From Phycisphaerales bacterium (lineage in GTDB: Bacteria > Planctomycetota > Phycisphaerae > Phycisphaerales > UBA1924): 42,969 bases of DNA. The notes beneath the pieces are model-generated. The model was not told the origin of the DNA, searched no databases, and saw nothing but the letters and a program-made list of their open reading frames with translations. Location of the stretch: positions 1 to 42,969 of the forward strand of contig JALHOJ010000031.1 of the NCBI GenBank assembly GCA_022843045.1, in the 5' to 3' direction. The position numbers and the translations under genes were made by a program. Below are positions 7,750 through 14,782 of this stretch, one piece after another; the stretch's first letter is position 1; each line of letters starts with the position of its first letter.

Positions 7750-8925
7750 ATGATCCGCACCATCCTCATCCCCCTGCTCGCCATCCTCGGCATCGTCTTC
7801 GCGGCCTACACCGTCGTCCGCGGCAGCGTCCCGCCGACTGCGCCCGAGCCCGTGATCGAGCCGCCCCGCCCGCCCTTCTCCGCGTTCGTTGCGGGTGCGG
7901 GGCTAATCGAGGCCTCAAGTGAGAACATCGCGATCGGCACGCCCGTGGGCGCGCTCGTCAGGAAGGTCTCGGTCAACGTCGGCGACGTTATCAAGAAGGG
8001 TGATCCTCTCTTCACGCTCGACGCCCGCGAACTCGAAGCCGAACTCCTGATCCGCCAAGCCGCGCTGCGGGTTGCTCAGCAGCAGCTCACTCGTCTCGAG
8101 GCAGGCACGCGTCCCGAGCAGATTCCGCCCCAGCGGGCCCGCGTGAGCGAGGCTCAGGCGGACATCCTCAGCGCGCAAAGCGATGTGGCCAACAACCAGG
8201 CTTTGCTCGACGATGCGAAGGCCCAACTGGATCGCGCCGAGGGCATGACCGACACTCGCGCCCTGTCCGCCGAAGAAGTGACGCGACGCCGATTCACCGT
8301 CAACGCCGTGCAGGCTCGCCTCGATTCCGCCAAGGCCCGCGTCGAAACCGCCCGGGCCCGCGCGAGCGAAGCCCAGGCCCAGCTTGCCCTGCTCGAAGCC
8401 GGCACGTGGAACGTGGATATCGATGTTGCCAGAGTCCAAGTCGAGCAGGCTCAGGCCGGCATCAACGCGATCCAGATCGAGATTGATCGGCGCGTGGTCC
8501 GCAGCCCCGTCGACGGCAAGGTGATCCAAAAGAACGTCCGCGAGGGCGAATTCGCCCAGGCAGGCGCCCTGAGCACGCCTCTCATGCTGGTGGGTCAGGT
8601 GATTCCGTTGCACGTCCGCGTCGACGTCGACGAGTACGAAGCCTGGCGAGTGAAGCCCGGCAGCAAGGCCCGCGCCTTCGCCCGAGGCAACAAGGACATT
8701 GCCACCGATCTGCAGTTCGTGCGCTTCGAGCCCTACATCGTGCCCAAGCGCAGCCTGACGGGCGCGAGCACCGAACGCGTCGATACCCGCGTCCTGCAGG
8801 TGATCTTCGCCTTTGACCCCAAGGACCTGCCGCTCTTCGTGGGCCAGCAGGTGGACGTGTACATTGAGTCCGACCCTGTTCAACGCGGGAACCGCCCGGC
8901 GCCTGCGACCGATTCGGGGTCGTGA
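7750..8925 (+). CDS. HlyD-family membrane fusion (periplasmic adaptor) protein, DevB-like
   Basis: 391-residue adaptor linking the inner-membrane ABC exporter to the outer-membrane channel. A single N-terminal membrane anchor (ILIPLLAILGIVFAAYTVV) is followed by a first lipoyl/barrel-sandwich half (GALVRKVSVNVGDVIKKGDPLF), a long Ala/Gln/Arg-rich coiled-coil hairpin (about residues 95-235, with two LEAGT repeats), the second half (VRSPVDGKVIQKNVREGEFA) and a beta-barrel domain ending near residue 380. This is the standard HlyD/DevB order. It begins 66 bp after the ATPase stop. That gap is CT-rich and lacks a Shine-Dalgarno site. Confidence 0.92.
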   Translation: MIRTILIPLLAILGIVFAAYTVVRGSVPPTAPEPVIEPPRPPFSAFVAGAGLIEASSENIAIGTPVGALVRKVSVNVGDVIKKGDPLFTLDARELEAELLIRQAALRVAQQQLTRLEAGTRPEQIPPQRARVSEAQADILSAQSDVANNQALLDDAKAQLDRAEGMTDTRALSAEEVTRRRFTVNAVQARLDSAKARVETARARASEAQAQLALLEAGTWNVDIDVARVQVEQAQAGINAIQIEIDRRVVRSPVDGKVIQKNVREGEFAQAGALSTPLMLVGQVIPLHVRVDVDEYEAWRVKPGSKARAFARGNKDIATDLQFVRFEPYIVPKRSLTGASTERVDTRVLQVIFAFDPKDLPLFVGQQVDVYIESDPVQRGNRPAPATDSGS

Positions 8926-8941
8926 GCATCGAATGCCCGCT

Positions 8942-8983
8942 TGAAGTCGATTTTGGAACCAAGTCCGCTTGAACTCGACTTCA
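8942..8983 (+). terminator. Inverted repeat after the membrane fusion gene, possible attenuator
   Basis: TGAAGTCGA (8942-8950) pairs with TCGACTTCA (8975-8983) across a 24-base loop, just after the stop codon at 8925 and running straight into repeat copy 4. There is no T-tract, so it is not a classic terminator. It could stabilise the 3' end or partly stop transcription before the outer-membrane gene. Confidence 0.35.
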
Positions 8984-9129
8984 GCACAGAGACACAGAGA
9001 TCAGGAGCAAGATGAGATAAGAATGAGGGTGGTCATGGTGAGGCTGTCCCGCATCCATGCCCCGCCAACCGGCTCGTATCACCGACTTCCCCTCCTGTTC
9101 CTCCTAGTCACTGCGTCTCTGTGCTGAAA
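8979..9129. repeat. Dispersed inverted repeat, copy 4 (same subtype as copy 3)
   Basis: TTCAGCACAGAGAC at 8980-8993 pairs perfectly with GTCTCTGTGCTGAA at 9115-9128. Inside the arms, GATCAGGAG (8999-9007) faces CTCCTAGTC, an imperfect partner. The interior shares TCATG-AGGCTG and downstream features with copy 3 (6759-6894). The right arm ends about 20 bp before the start of the outer-membrane efflux gene. Confidence 0.82.
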
Positions 9130-9147
9130 TCGAACCACCCTACTCCC

Positions 9148-10665
9148 ATGCCACACGCCATCCGCTCCATCGCCCTCCTCACGCTCATCTCCGGCACGCT
9201 TGTAACGTCGATGTGGGGCTGCAAGGCCGTCGGTCCTGACTACAAGCCACCCCAGCCCGCCATGCCCGAGCAGTTTGTGGGCCTCACGGGACCTGGCGGC
9301 AACCCCACTGGGACGCAGAGCACCGAAACCACCGCCGACCCGCTCGCGCCCGGCGCGATCGCGAGTTGGTGGACGACGCTGAACGATCCGGTGCTCAGCA
9401 GCCTGGTTGATCGGGCCATCGCGAGCAACCTGGACCTGCGCCTCGCCGAGGCCCGCCTCCGTGAGGCCCGCGCGCTGCGCGGCATCGAAGACTCCAGGCG
9501 ATTTCCAACGGTCGACGCAGTCGGAGATGCCTCCCGAAGTCGGTCAAGCGAGAACACAGGCCAGCCAGGCGCGGGGCTCGACGATCAGAACCGCTTCGCC
9601 GCTGGCATCGATGCCAGTTGGGAGATCGACGTCTTTGGCGGCATCCGCCGAGCCATCGAGGCCGCCGATGCGGACTTGCTGGCCGCTGAGGAGGACAAGC
9701 GAGCGATATTGGTGAGTCTCGCGGCGGAAGTCGCCCTCAACTACATCGAACTCCGCCAGTTCCAGCAACGCCGTTTCGTCGCGGACAACAGCATCAAGAC
9801 CCAGCGCGACACCGTGGACCTGACCCGCTCTCGCCTCGACGCCGGGCTTGCGGCCGAACTCGAAGTGGCGCAGTCGCAAGCCCAGCTCGCGACGCGACTT
9901 TCGCAGCGACCGCCTTTGCTCACGGGCGAGCGGGCCGCGATGTATCGCCTTGCTGTGCTGCTGGGTCAACACCCCGGCGCGCTCATCGGGGAGCTGACGT
10001 CCGAAGTGCCCGACACTGCTTCGACGCTTGTTCCCAAGACCACCTCCGCCATCGCAGCAGGTTTGCCCAGCGATCTGCTGCGGCGTCGCCCGGATATTCG
10101 GCGGGCCGAGAGGCAGATCGCCGCCGCCACCGCACGCGTCGGCGTCGCGACCGCCGACCTCTTCCCGCGATTCAGCCTCACCGGCGCGTTCGGCCTCGAG
10201 GCCGAGGAACTCGACTATCTGTTCGATGCATCCAGCCGCACTTGGCTCATCGCCCCCGCTGTGCGATGGAACATCTTCGACCGCGGCCGCATCCGCCGAA
10301 CCATCGACGCGGCGAATGAACGCGAGCAGCAGGCGATGATCGCGTACGAACAGACCGTGCTGATCGCGCTCGAAGACGTCGAGAACGCCTTGGTCCGCCT
10401 TAGCAATGAACAGGAACGCAACTCCGCCCTGCGAGATGCGGTCGCGTCCAATCGGCGAGCGGTCGAACTCGCCGACGAACGCTACCGCTCGGGCGTGGGT
10501 GACTTCCTCGACGTACTCGACGGGCAGCGCCTGCTGTATGACTCCGAAGACGCGCTGGTGGCGAGCGACGCCGAACTCACGCGAGCGGTCATCACTCTGT
10601 ATCGTGCGTTGGGCGGCGGGTGGCAGGAACCTGTACCGGCGACTTCGGAAGAACCCAAGAACTGA
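9148..10665 (+). CDS. Outer-membrane efflux lipoprotein, NodT/OprM (TolC) family
   Basis: 505-residue channel component that would complete the exporter with the adaptor (7750-8925). The signal region (IRSIALLTLISGTLV) ends in a Cys (MWGCKAVGPDYK); the GPDY stretch after the lipidated Cys is diagnostic of NodT/OprM lipoproteins. Two OEP repeats follow: the first about residues 75-260 (LAEARLREARALRGIEDSRRFP) and the second about 290-490 (RRRPDIRRAERQIAAATARVG, DLFPRFSLTGAFGLEA). The start ATG at 9148 is chosen over an in-frame GTG at 9121 because the GTG lies inside the arm of repeat copy 4 and the ATG gives a proper signal peptide. The stop codon is part of the next inverted repeat. Confidence 0.92.
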   Translation: MPHAIRSIALLTLISGTLVTSMWGCKAVGPDYKPPQPAMPEQFVGLTGPGGNPTGTQSTETTADPLAPGAIASWWTTLNDPVLSSLVDRAIASNLDLRLAEARLREARALRGIEDSRRFPTVDAVGDASRSRSSENTGQPGAGLDDQNRFAAGIDASWEIDVFGGIRRAIEAADADLLAAEEDKRAILVSLAAEVALNYIELRQFQQRRFVADNSIKTQRDTVDLTRSRLDAGLAAELEVAQSQAQLATRLSQRPPLLTGERAAMYRLAVLLGQHPGALIGELTSEVPDTASTLVPKTTSAIAAGLPSDLLRRRPDIRRAERQIAAATARVGVATADLFPRFSLTGAFGLEAEELDYLFDASSRTWLIAPAVRWNIFDRGRIRRTIDAANEREQQAMIAYEQTVLIALEDVENALVRLSNEQERNSALRDAVASNRRAVELADERYRSGVGDFLDVLDGQRLLYDSEDALVASDAELTRAVITLYRALGGGWQEPVPATSEEPKN

Positions 10666-10761
10666 ACGCAGAGGTCGCAGAGAGCACAGAGAAGAGAAAA
10701 GGCATGCCGCAAGTGCGACATGCCTTTCGTTTTTCTGAGCTCTGTGATCACTCTGCGTTCA
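10663..10761. repeat. Dispersed inverted repeat, copy 5, enclosing a terminator
   Basis: TGAACGCAGAG (10663-10673, beginning with the efflux gene's stop codon) pairs with CTCTGCGTTCA (10751-10761). Inside lie further GA-rich units (gtcgcagaga, gcacagagaa) facing CT-rich ones, and a short hairpin at the centre. It fills the whole gap between the convergent efflux and anti-sigma genes. Confidence 0.82.
10698..10734. terminator. Bidirectional intrinsic terminator between convergent genes
   Basis: AAAGGCATG (10698-10706) pairs with CATGCCTTT (10719-10727) across a 12-base loop. On the plus strand it is followed by CGTTTTTC, and on the minus strand by a TTCTCTTC stretch. It sits between the 3' ends of the outer-membrane efflux gene and the anti-sigma gene and can serve both. 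It forms the core of repeat copy 5. Confidence 0.75.
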
Positions 10762-10765
10762 AGCA

Positions 10766-11755
10766 TCAGGACGGCTTCGCCGCGATCACCACGCGACGCT
10801 TCATGTCGCTGACCCACGTGCCGCCAGTCTTCTCAATCGTCACGGCGAACGCCGCGGCGCCCTGCACTTCGATCGCGGGGCGGATGGGCACCACCAGTTC
10901 GCCCTTGCCGATCATGTCGATGCCGCCGTCGAAGACGCCGCCCGAAATCCGCATCGATTGGCCGGTCGCGTCGGCGAGGCCCCGCTTGTCAATGATCCAC
11001 AACTGATACTGCTCGCCAGGCTGGAGCGCGGGTAGGTTGCTGAACTTCATCACGCCGGTCTGACTGGATTCGTTCCAGACCACGCTGCCCTTGACACCAG
11101 GCACTTCCGGGTTGTCCCAATCGCCCCAGCCGGCCGAAAAGGTGTCGGGCAGAGTGGCCAATGAACGATCGATCTCGCGAGCGCTGAGTCCCGCCACAGG
11201 CGTAGTGGGATTACGCAGGCCCGCCTGGTTGTTGGCTGTGAACCACACAACCGCAGCGAACGCAAGCGACGCCGCCGCGAGCAGCCATGGGGCCAATCGC
11301 GTCGCGCCGCGAGCCTGCTCGCGTTCCTGCACTCGCTTGGCAAACTGCTCGCCCGTGACGAGCGGTGCCGCATCATCGGCCGCTGACTGCGGACTTGTCT
11401 GGGCTTCACGCCGTGCGGGCGCCACTCTGGGATTGGCCAGATTGACGCGTCCGAACCGCGCCCGCGCCGTTGTTTCCTCGGCCCACTGCGCCCCGCTCCG
11501 CATCAGACGCTCTTGGAGGCGGGACGGCATTGCGAGCACCGCCGTTGCAGGCACCGCCGCGAGTTCAAGCGACGCCGCGGCGACGTCAAACTCGGAGATC
11601 GGTTCAAACGCGTCGTCGCCCAGTGCTTGCGAGCGCTCCGCGAGTTCGTGGGCCTCTTCCGCCGTCAGTTGATCCAACGCGCGGCCGGCGAGGAGTTCCT
11701 CAAGCCGCTCATCGCGACCGAAGCGCGAAACCAATTCAGAACGAGTGATGCTCAC
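10766..11755 (-). CDS. Anti-sigma factor, RskA (anti-sigma-K) family
   Basis: 329-residue membrane-anchored regulator expected to hold the adjacent sigma factor inactive. The cytoplasmic N-terminal part (about 1-150) contains LTAEEAHELAERSQALGDDA, similar to the zinc-free anti-sigma N-domain of RskA proteins. One transmembrane helix (LAPWLLAAASLAFAAVVWF, about 155-173) is followed by a periplasmic RskA C-domain with its typical features: MKFSNLPALQPGEQYQLWIID, then FAVTIEKTGGTWVSD near the end. Its start overlaps the sigma gene's stop by 4 bp (ATGA at 11752-11755), showing translational coupling. Regulated proteolysis is known for this family; the signal here is unknown. Confidence 0.88.
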   Translation of the reverse strand: MSITRSELVSRFGRDERLEELLAGRALDQLTAEEAHELAERSQALGDDAFEPISEFDVAAASLELAAVPATAVLAMPSRLQERLMRSGAQWAEETTARARFGRVNLANPRVAPARREAQTSPQSAADDAAPLVTGEQFAKRVQEREQARGATRLAPWLLAAASLAFAAVVWFTANNQAGLRNPTTPVAGLSAREIDRSLATLPDTFSAGWGDWDNPEVPGVKGSVVWNESSQTGVMKFSNLPALQPGEQYQLWIIDKRGLADATGQSMRISGGVFDGGIDMIGKGELVVPIRPAIEVQGAAAFAVTIEKTGGTWVSDMKRRVVIAAKPS

Positions 11756-12612
11756 TGCGCACCCCCGTTCTTCACTTCGCTTGAGCCATCGCTGTTGCCG
11801 TCACCGTTGACCGGCTGCGGCACGCCCAGCATCTCGCGCAGCTTGATGAGCCCGCGGCGTGCGTGGGTCTTGACGGTGCCCAAGGGCATCCCCGTCGAGC
11901 GTGCGATCAGTTCGTGCGACAGGCCTTCGTACACGCTCAGACGCAGCACCCGCTGCTGTTCGTTGGTGAGCTGGGTCAACGCCTGCTCTGCCCGCGCGGC
12001 TTCCTCCGCGACGAAGGTCTTCTGAGATGACGCTCCGCCCGGGGCCGGCGCGCTTTCTTCGATGATTTGCTGCTTGGCGGGCTGGCGCGAAACGCGCCGA
12101 CGCCGATCAATCAGTCGGCGACGCGCGATCGTCGCGACGAACGCGGTTTCGCTTGCGATCGTCGGGTCGTACTTGTGCCCGTGCTTCCAGAGCTCGGTGA
12201 AGATCTCGTGAACGGCGTCCTCGGACTCATTCTCGGGCAGTCCGACGCGGCGGGCGAGGGTCCAAATCAGGCCGCCGAACCGGGCAATGCATTCACGCAC
12301 CGCTTCGGCGTCGCCACGGCTCACACGATGGAGGAGGAATTCAGCGATGGGGACCGCCTCCGCCTGGACACTCCCGAGATTGGCTCGCCGCACCCGCGAC
12401 GGGACCGCCTTCGGTCGCTGCACACCTGTTGCAAGCATCGCTCGCGCGGGAGTGGCAGGGGCACAGCGAGTCGCGTACTTCGCCGCGGTCTTCAGGCCCA
12501 GAAGACTGTAGCAACGCGTGCGGGCATTTGATACCCAATTCGCACCAATTGCGATTCGCTCGCCAGCGGACATTCGCTCGAAAGCGGGATGGGAAGGGGT
12601 ACAAACGCTCAT
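11752..12612 (-). CDS. ECF RNA polymerase sigma factor, SigK-like
   Basis: Sigma-70 family factor of the ECF group. Region 2 starts near residue 90 (EFLLHRVSRGDAEAVRECIA, then SEDAVHEIFTELWKHGHKYD and FVATIARRRLIDRRRR). Region 4 lies near the C-terminus (LTNEQQRVLRLSVYEGLSHE, then IARSTGMPLGTVKTHARRGL). The pairing with an RskA-type anti-sigma gene by a 4-bp overlap supports a SigK-type assignment. The first 80-90 residues (from ATG 12612) are not conserved in type and contain Cys and Ser/Ala-rich stretches. A later start, for example ATG at 12435, is possible. The FAS1 gene lies upstream on the same strand and is a likely target or co-regulated gene. Confidence 0.85.
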   Translation of the reverse strand: MSVCTPSHPAFERMSAGERIAIGANWVSNARTRCYSLLGLKTAAKYATRCAPATPARAMLATGVQRPKAVPSRVRRANLGSVQAEAVPIAEFLLHRVSRGDAEAVRECIARFGGLIWTLARRVGLPENESEDAVHEIFTELWKHGHKYDPTIASETAFVATIARRRLIDRRRRVSRQPAKQQIIEESAPAPGGASSQKTFVAEEAARAEQALTQLTNEQQRVLRLSVYEGLSHELIARSTGMPLGTVKTHARRGLIKLREMLGVPQPVNGDGNSDGSSEVKNGGAQ

Positions 12613-12791
12613 GAAAATAGGCTCAAACTGCAGAAGAGTTTGGAGTCCTCTGCGGAATTACATCTGCTCTGCTTTCGCTGAACAGATGCGGATAGATGGG
12701 TCAAAATCGCCAGTCATTTCCCTGACGGGGCTTTCACGGGCGATTGCGGGAGCGTCCTTGGGTTTACAGGACTGCGTCCGCCCAGATCAAG

Positions 12792-13778
12792 TTACTTGGG
12801 CAGCAGCACGGTGTCGATCACGTGGATCACGCCGTTGCTGGTGTCAATGTCCGCGCCGGTGACGGTCGCGTTGCCGACCAGCACCTTGCCGCCCTCGGAC
12901 TTGGTGCTCAAGTCCTGGCCCGCGAGGGTCTTGACGGTCGCGCCCTTGGCGGCGGTGTCGCTGAACACACGCCCGTTGATGACGTGGAACTTGAGGATCT
13001 TGGTCAGCGTCTCGCGCCCTTCGGGCTTGAGCAGACTGTCGACGGTTTCCTTGGGCAACTTCGCAAAGGCCTCGTCGGTGGGGGCGAAGACGGTGAAGGG
13101 GCCCGGGCCGCTCAACGCTTCGACCAGATCCGCGGTTTCGAGGAGCTTGGCAAGCGTCTTGAAGCTGCCTGCGCCGATGGCGGTTTCGACGATGTTCTTG
13201 TCGCTGGGCAGAATCACGGTGTCGATCACGTGGATCACGCCGTTGCTGGCGATCACGTCCGCCGTCGTCACCTTCGCGCCGTCGACGCTCACGCCGCCGA
13301 CGGTCTTGAGATCAACGCGCTGGCCGTTGAGCGTTTCGACGCTGCCTGCCTTCACATCCTTGGCGAGAACGTTGCCGCTGACGACGTGGTACTTGAGAAT
13401 CGCCTGCAGCTTGGTCTTGTTCTCAGGCTTGAGCAGCGTCTCGACCGTGCCCTTGGGCAGCTTGGCGAAGGCTTCGTCGGTGGGGGCGAAGACCGTGAAG
13501 GGGCCCTTGCCCTTCAGAGTATCAACCAGATCCGCGGCGCCCAGCGCAGCGGCCAGCGTCTTGAACGAACCCGCCGCGACGGCGGTGTCGACGATGTCCT
13601 TGGTGGCCTTGTTCTTCTCGTCGCCGTACGCCGCGTGCGTCACCTGCACGTGCTTCTCGCCCTCGCAACCATCCTTCTTGGCTTCCTTGTAGCCGCCCGC
13701 GCACTGGGCCGCAGCCTGGCCCGCGACCAACGCGAGCGCACCGACAAACGAGAAACCGATCACTTTGCTGACGTTCAT
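12792..13778 (-). CDS. Secreted protein with two FAS1 (fasciclin) domains
   Basis: 328-residue exported protein. Signal peptide: [20 protein letters not shown], with cleavage near AQAAAQ. It is followed by a short Lys/Cys-containing linker and two FAS1 domains (about 57-195 and 196-328). Each has [24 protein letters not shown], a YHV/FHV strand motif and [14 protein letters not shown]1 domains mediate adhesion or ligand binding at cell surfaces. The two copies are close in DNA as well (about 408 bp apart), a recent internal duplication. The start ATG at 13778 has AGGAG about 6 bases upstream. The in-frame ATG at 13820 would add 14 residues before the signal peptide. Its position beside sigK/rskA-like genes suggests control by that sigma factor. 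Confidence 0.9.
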   Translation of the reverse strand: MNVSKVIGFSFVGALALVAGQAAAQCAGGYKEAKKDGCEGEKHVQVTHAAYGDEKNKATKDIVDTAVAAGSFKTLAAALGAADLVDTLKGKGPFTVFAPTDEAFAKLPKGTVETLLKPENKTKLQAILKYHVVSGNVLAKDVKAGSVETLNGQRVDLKTVGGVSVDGAKVTTADVIASNGVIHVIDTVILPSDKNIVETAIGAGSFKTLAKLLETADLVEALSGPGPFTVFAPTDEAFAKLPKETVDSLLKPEGRETLTKILKFHVINGRVFSDTAAKGATVKTLAGQDLSTKSEGGKVLVGNATVTGADIDTSNGVIHVIDTVLLPK

Positions 13779-13993
13779 TCCAAACTCCTGAGCGATTCGC
13801 TCATTGCACGCCGCTCGCACCGCTACGACCGTCCACGATCATCCGATCAGGCGCGAGCGACAACCGCTTGGCATGTTGGCCAAGCCCACCAGTCGCGAGG
13901 CCCGCGTGGGCCTCTGTTTCAGAAACGCTGGGGAACGGCGGCCTTGCTACGAACCACCCGACAAGGCGGATTCAGGTTCGATTGTGCGCAACG

Positions 13994-14033
13994 CCCCAAA
14001 AACCAGAATGCCGACGCGTTCGCGCCGGCATTC
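13994..14033 (-). terminator. Intrinsic terminator of the OmpA-like gene
   Basis: On the minus strand, GAATGCCG pairs with CGGCATTC (14026-14033 with 14006-14013) and is followed by TGGTTTTTGG, a T-tract. It lies about 75-100 bp after the stop at 14108 of the OmpA-like gene. Confidence 0.7.
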
Positions 14034-14061
14034 AGGGGATATCACTTGGAAGGACTCACAA

Positions 14062-14083
14062 ACACAGGGGTTCTCGCCTGTGT
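14062..14083 (-). terminator. Hairpin just after the OmpA-like gene
   Basis: ACACAGG (14062-14068) pairs with CCTGTGT (14077-14083) across an 8-base loop, 25 bp after the stop codon. It has no long T-tract and probably acts together with the stronger terminator at 13994-14033. Confidence 0.45.
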
Positions 14084-14107
14084 CCTGAGCGACACTTCAG
14101 GCGCCAA

Positions 14108-14782
14108 TTACTTGGTAATGACGATTTCAACGCGGCGGCTGGCGGCCTTGCTGCTCTTGGGCTTGCTGCTGCCGTAGCCAATCGACTCCATCTTCGAGGT
14201 AGGCACGCCCGCCTTGGAGAGGTAGCTCTTGACGGCGTCGGCGCGGGCCTGGCTGAGGGCGTCGTTGCTGGCCCACTTGCTGCGACGGATCGGGTCGCTG
14301 TCGGTGTGCCCTTCGACGCGGATCGCCGCGCCGCGGTGCTGGCCGCGGATCTCGCGGGCGATGCGATCGAGTTGCTTCTTTGCACTGTCCTTGATCGTGG
14401 CCCGGCCCGAGTCAAACAGCACGTTGCCCGCGAGGGTCGCGACCAGGTCGCCGTTGGACTGCTGGACAAAGTCGCTCGGCGCGTCCTGCACGGGCGAGGC
14501 AAAGCCCTGAGCCGGAGGCTGCCAGTTGGTCGGCGCTGGAGCCGCAGTCACCACCGGCGCGCCCGCGGGCGTGCTGTTGGCCAGGCGGGTCTCCAGGTCC
14601 GCGATCCGGGCGTCCTTGTCGCGCAGGCTCTGGTCCATGCGCTCATTCGCCTCGCGGAGTTCCGCGGCTTCCTGCATCGCCAGTTCGCTCTGCTTCTTGT
14701 TGTTGCTGCATCCGCCCAGCAGCATCATCGCCGTCGCGACCGCCGCCAAGCCCATACCAAAACGCAATCCGTTGCCCTTCAT
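14108..14782 (-). CDS. OmpA/Pal-family peptidoglycan-associated lipoprotein
   Basis: 224-residue outer-membrane lipoprotein. Signal peptide MKGNGLRFGMGLAAVATAMM ends in the lipobox LLGGC. It is followed by a charged, Glu/Arg-rich coiled segment (ELAMQEAAELREANERMDQS), a Pro/Ala linker, and a C-terminal OmpA-like domain (about 105-224) with VLFDSGRATIKDSAKKQLD, RVEGHTDSDPI and ALSQARADAVKSYL. The Asp and Arg of the peptidoglycan (diaminopimelate)-binding site, in HTDSD and QARAD, are present. It likely tethers the outer membrane to peptidoglycan. The start at 14782 is favoured: AAAGGGA lies about 6 bases upstream, too close for the ATG at 14788. It is followed by clear terminators, so it is transcribed alone or last. 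Confidence 0.92.
   Translation of the reverse strand: MKGNGLRFGMGLAAVATAMMLLGGCSNNKKQSELAMQEAAELREANERMDQSLRDKDARIADLETRLANSTPAGAPVVTAAPAPTNWQPPAQGFASPVQDAPSDFVQQSNGDLVATLAGNVLFDSGRATIKDSAKKQLDRIAREIRGQHRGAAIRVEGHTDSDPIRRSKWASNDALSQARADAVKSYLSKAGVPTSKMESIGYGSSKPKSSKAASRRVEIVITK

Larger units (their letters stand above)
13779..14107. other. 329-bp intergenic region with several hairpins, upstream of the FAS1 gene
   Basis: No gene is supported. It holds GCTTGGC/GCCAAGC (13866-13885), GAGGCCC/GGGCCTC followed by TGTTTC on the plus strand (13897-13914), and the two terminator hairpins of the OmpA-like gene (14006-14033, 14062-14083). The right part is the 3' end of the OmpA-like transcript. The left part should hold the FAS1 promoter and leader. 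The hairpins at 13866-13914 could be leader structure, but I cannot assign a function. Confidence 0.45.

Noticed and set aside
9121..9147. GTG at 9121 as the start of the outer-membrane efflux gene
   Set aside because: It lies in the arm of repeat copy 4 and adds nine residues before the signal peptide; ATG at 9148 gives a normal lipoprotein signal.
2039..10761. Repeats considered as a CRISPR array
   Set aside because: Units are degenerate, unevenly spaced, kilobases apart, and have no uniform spacers or cas genes.
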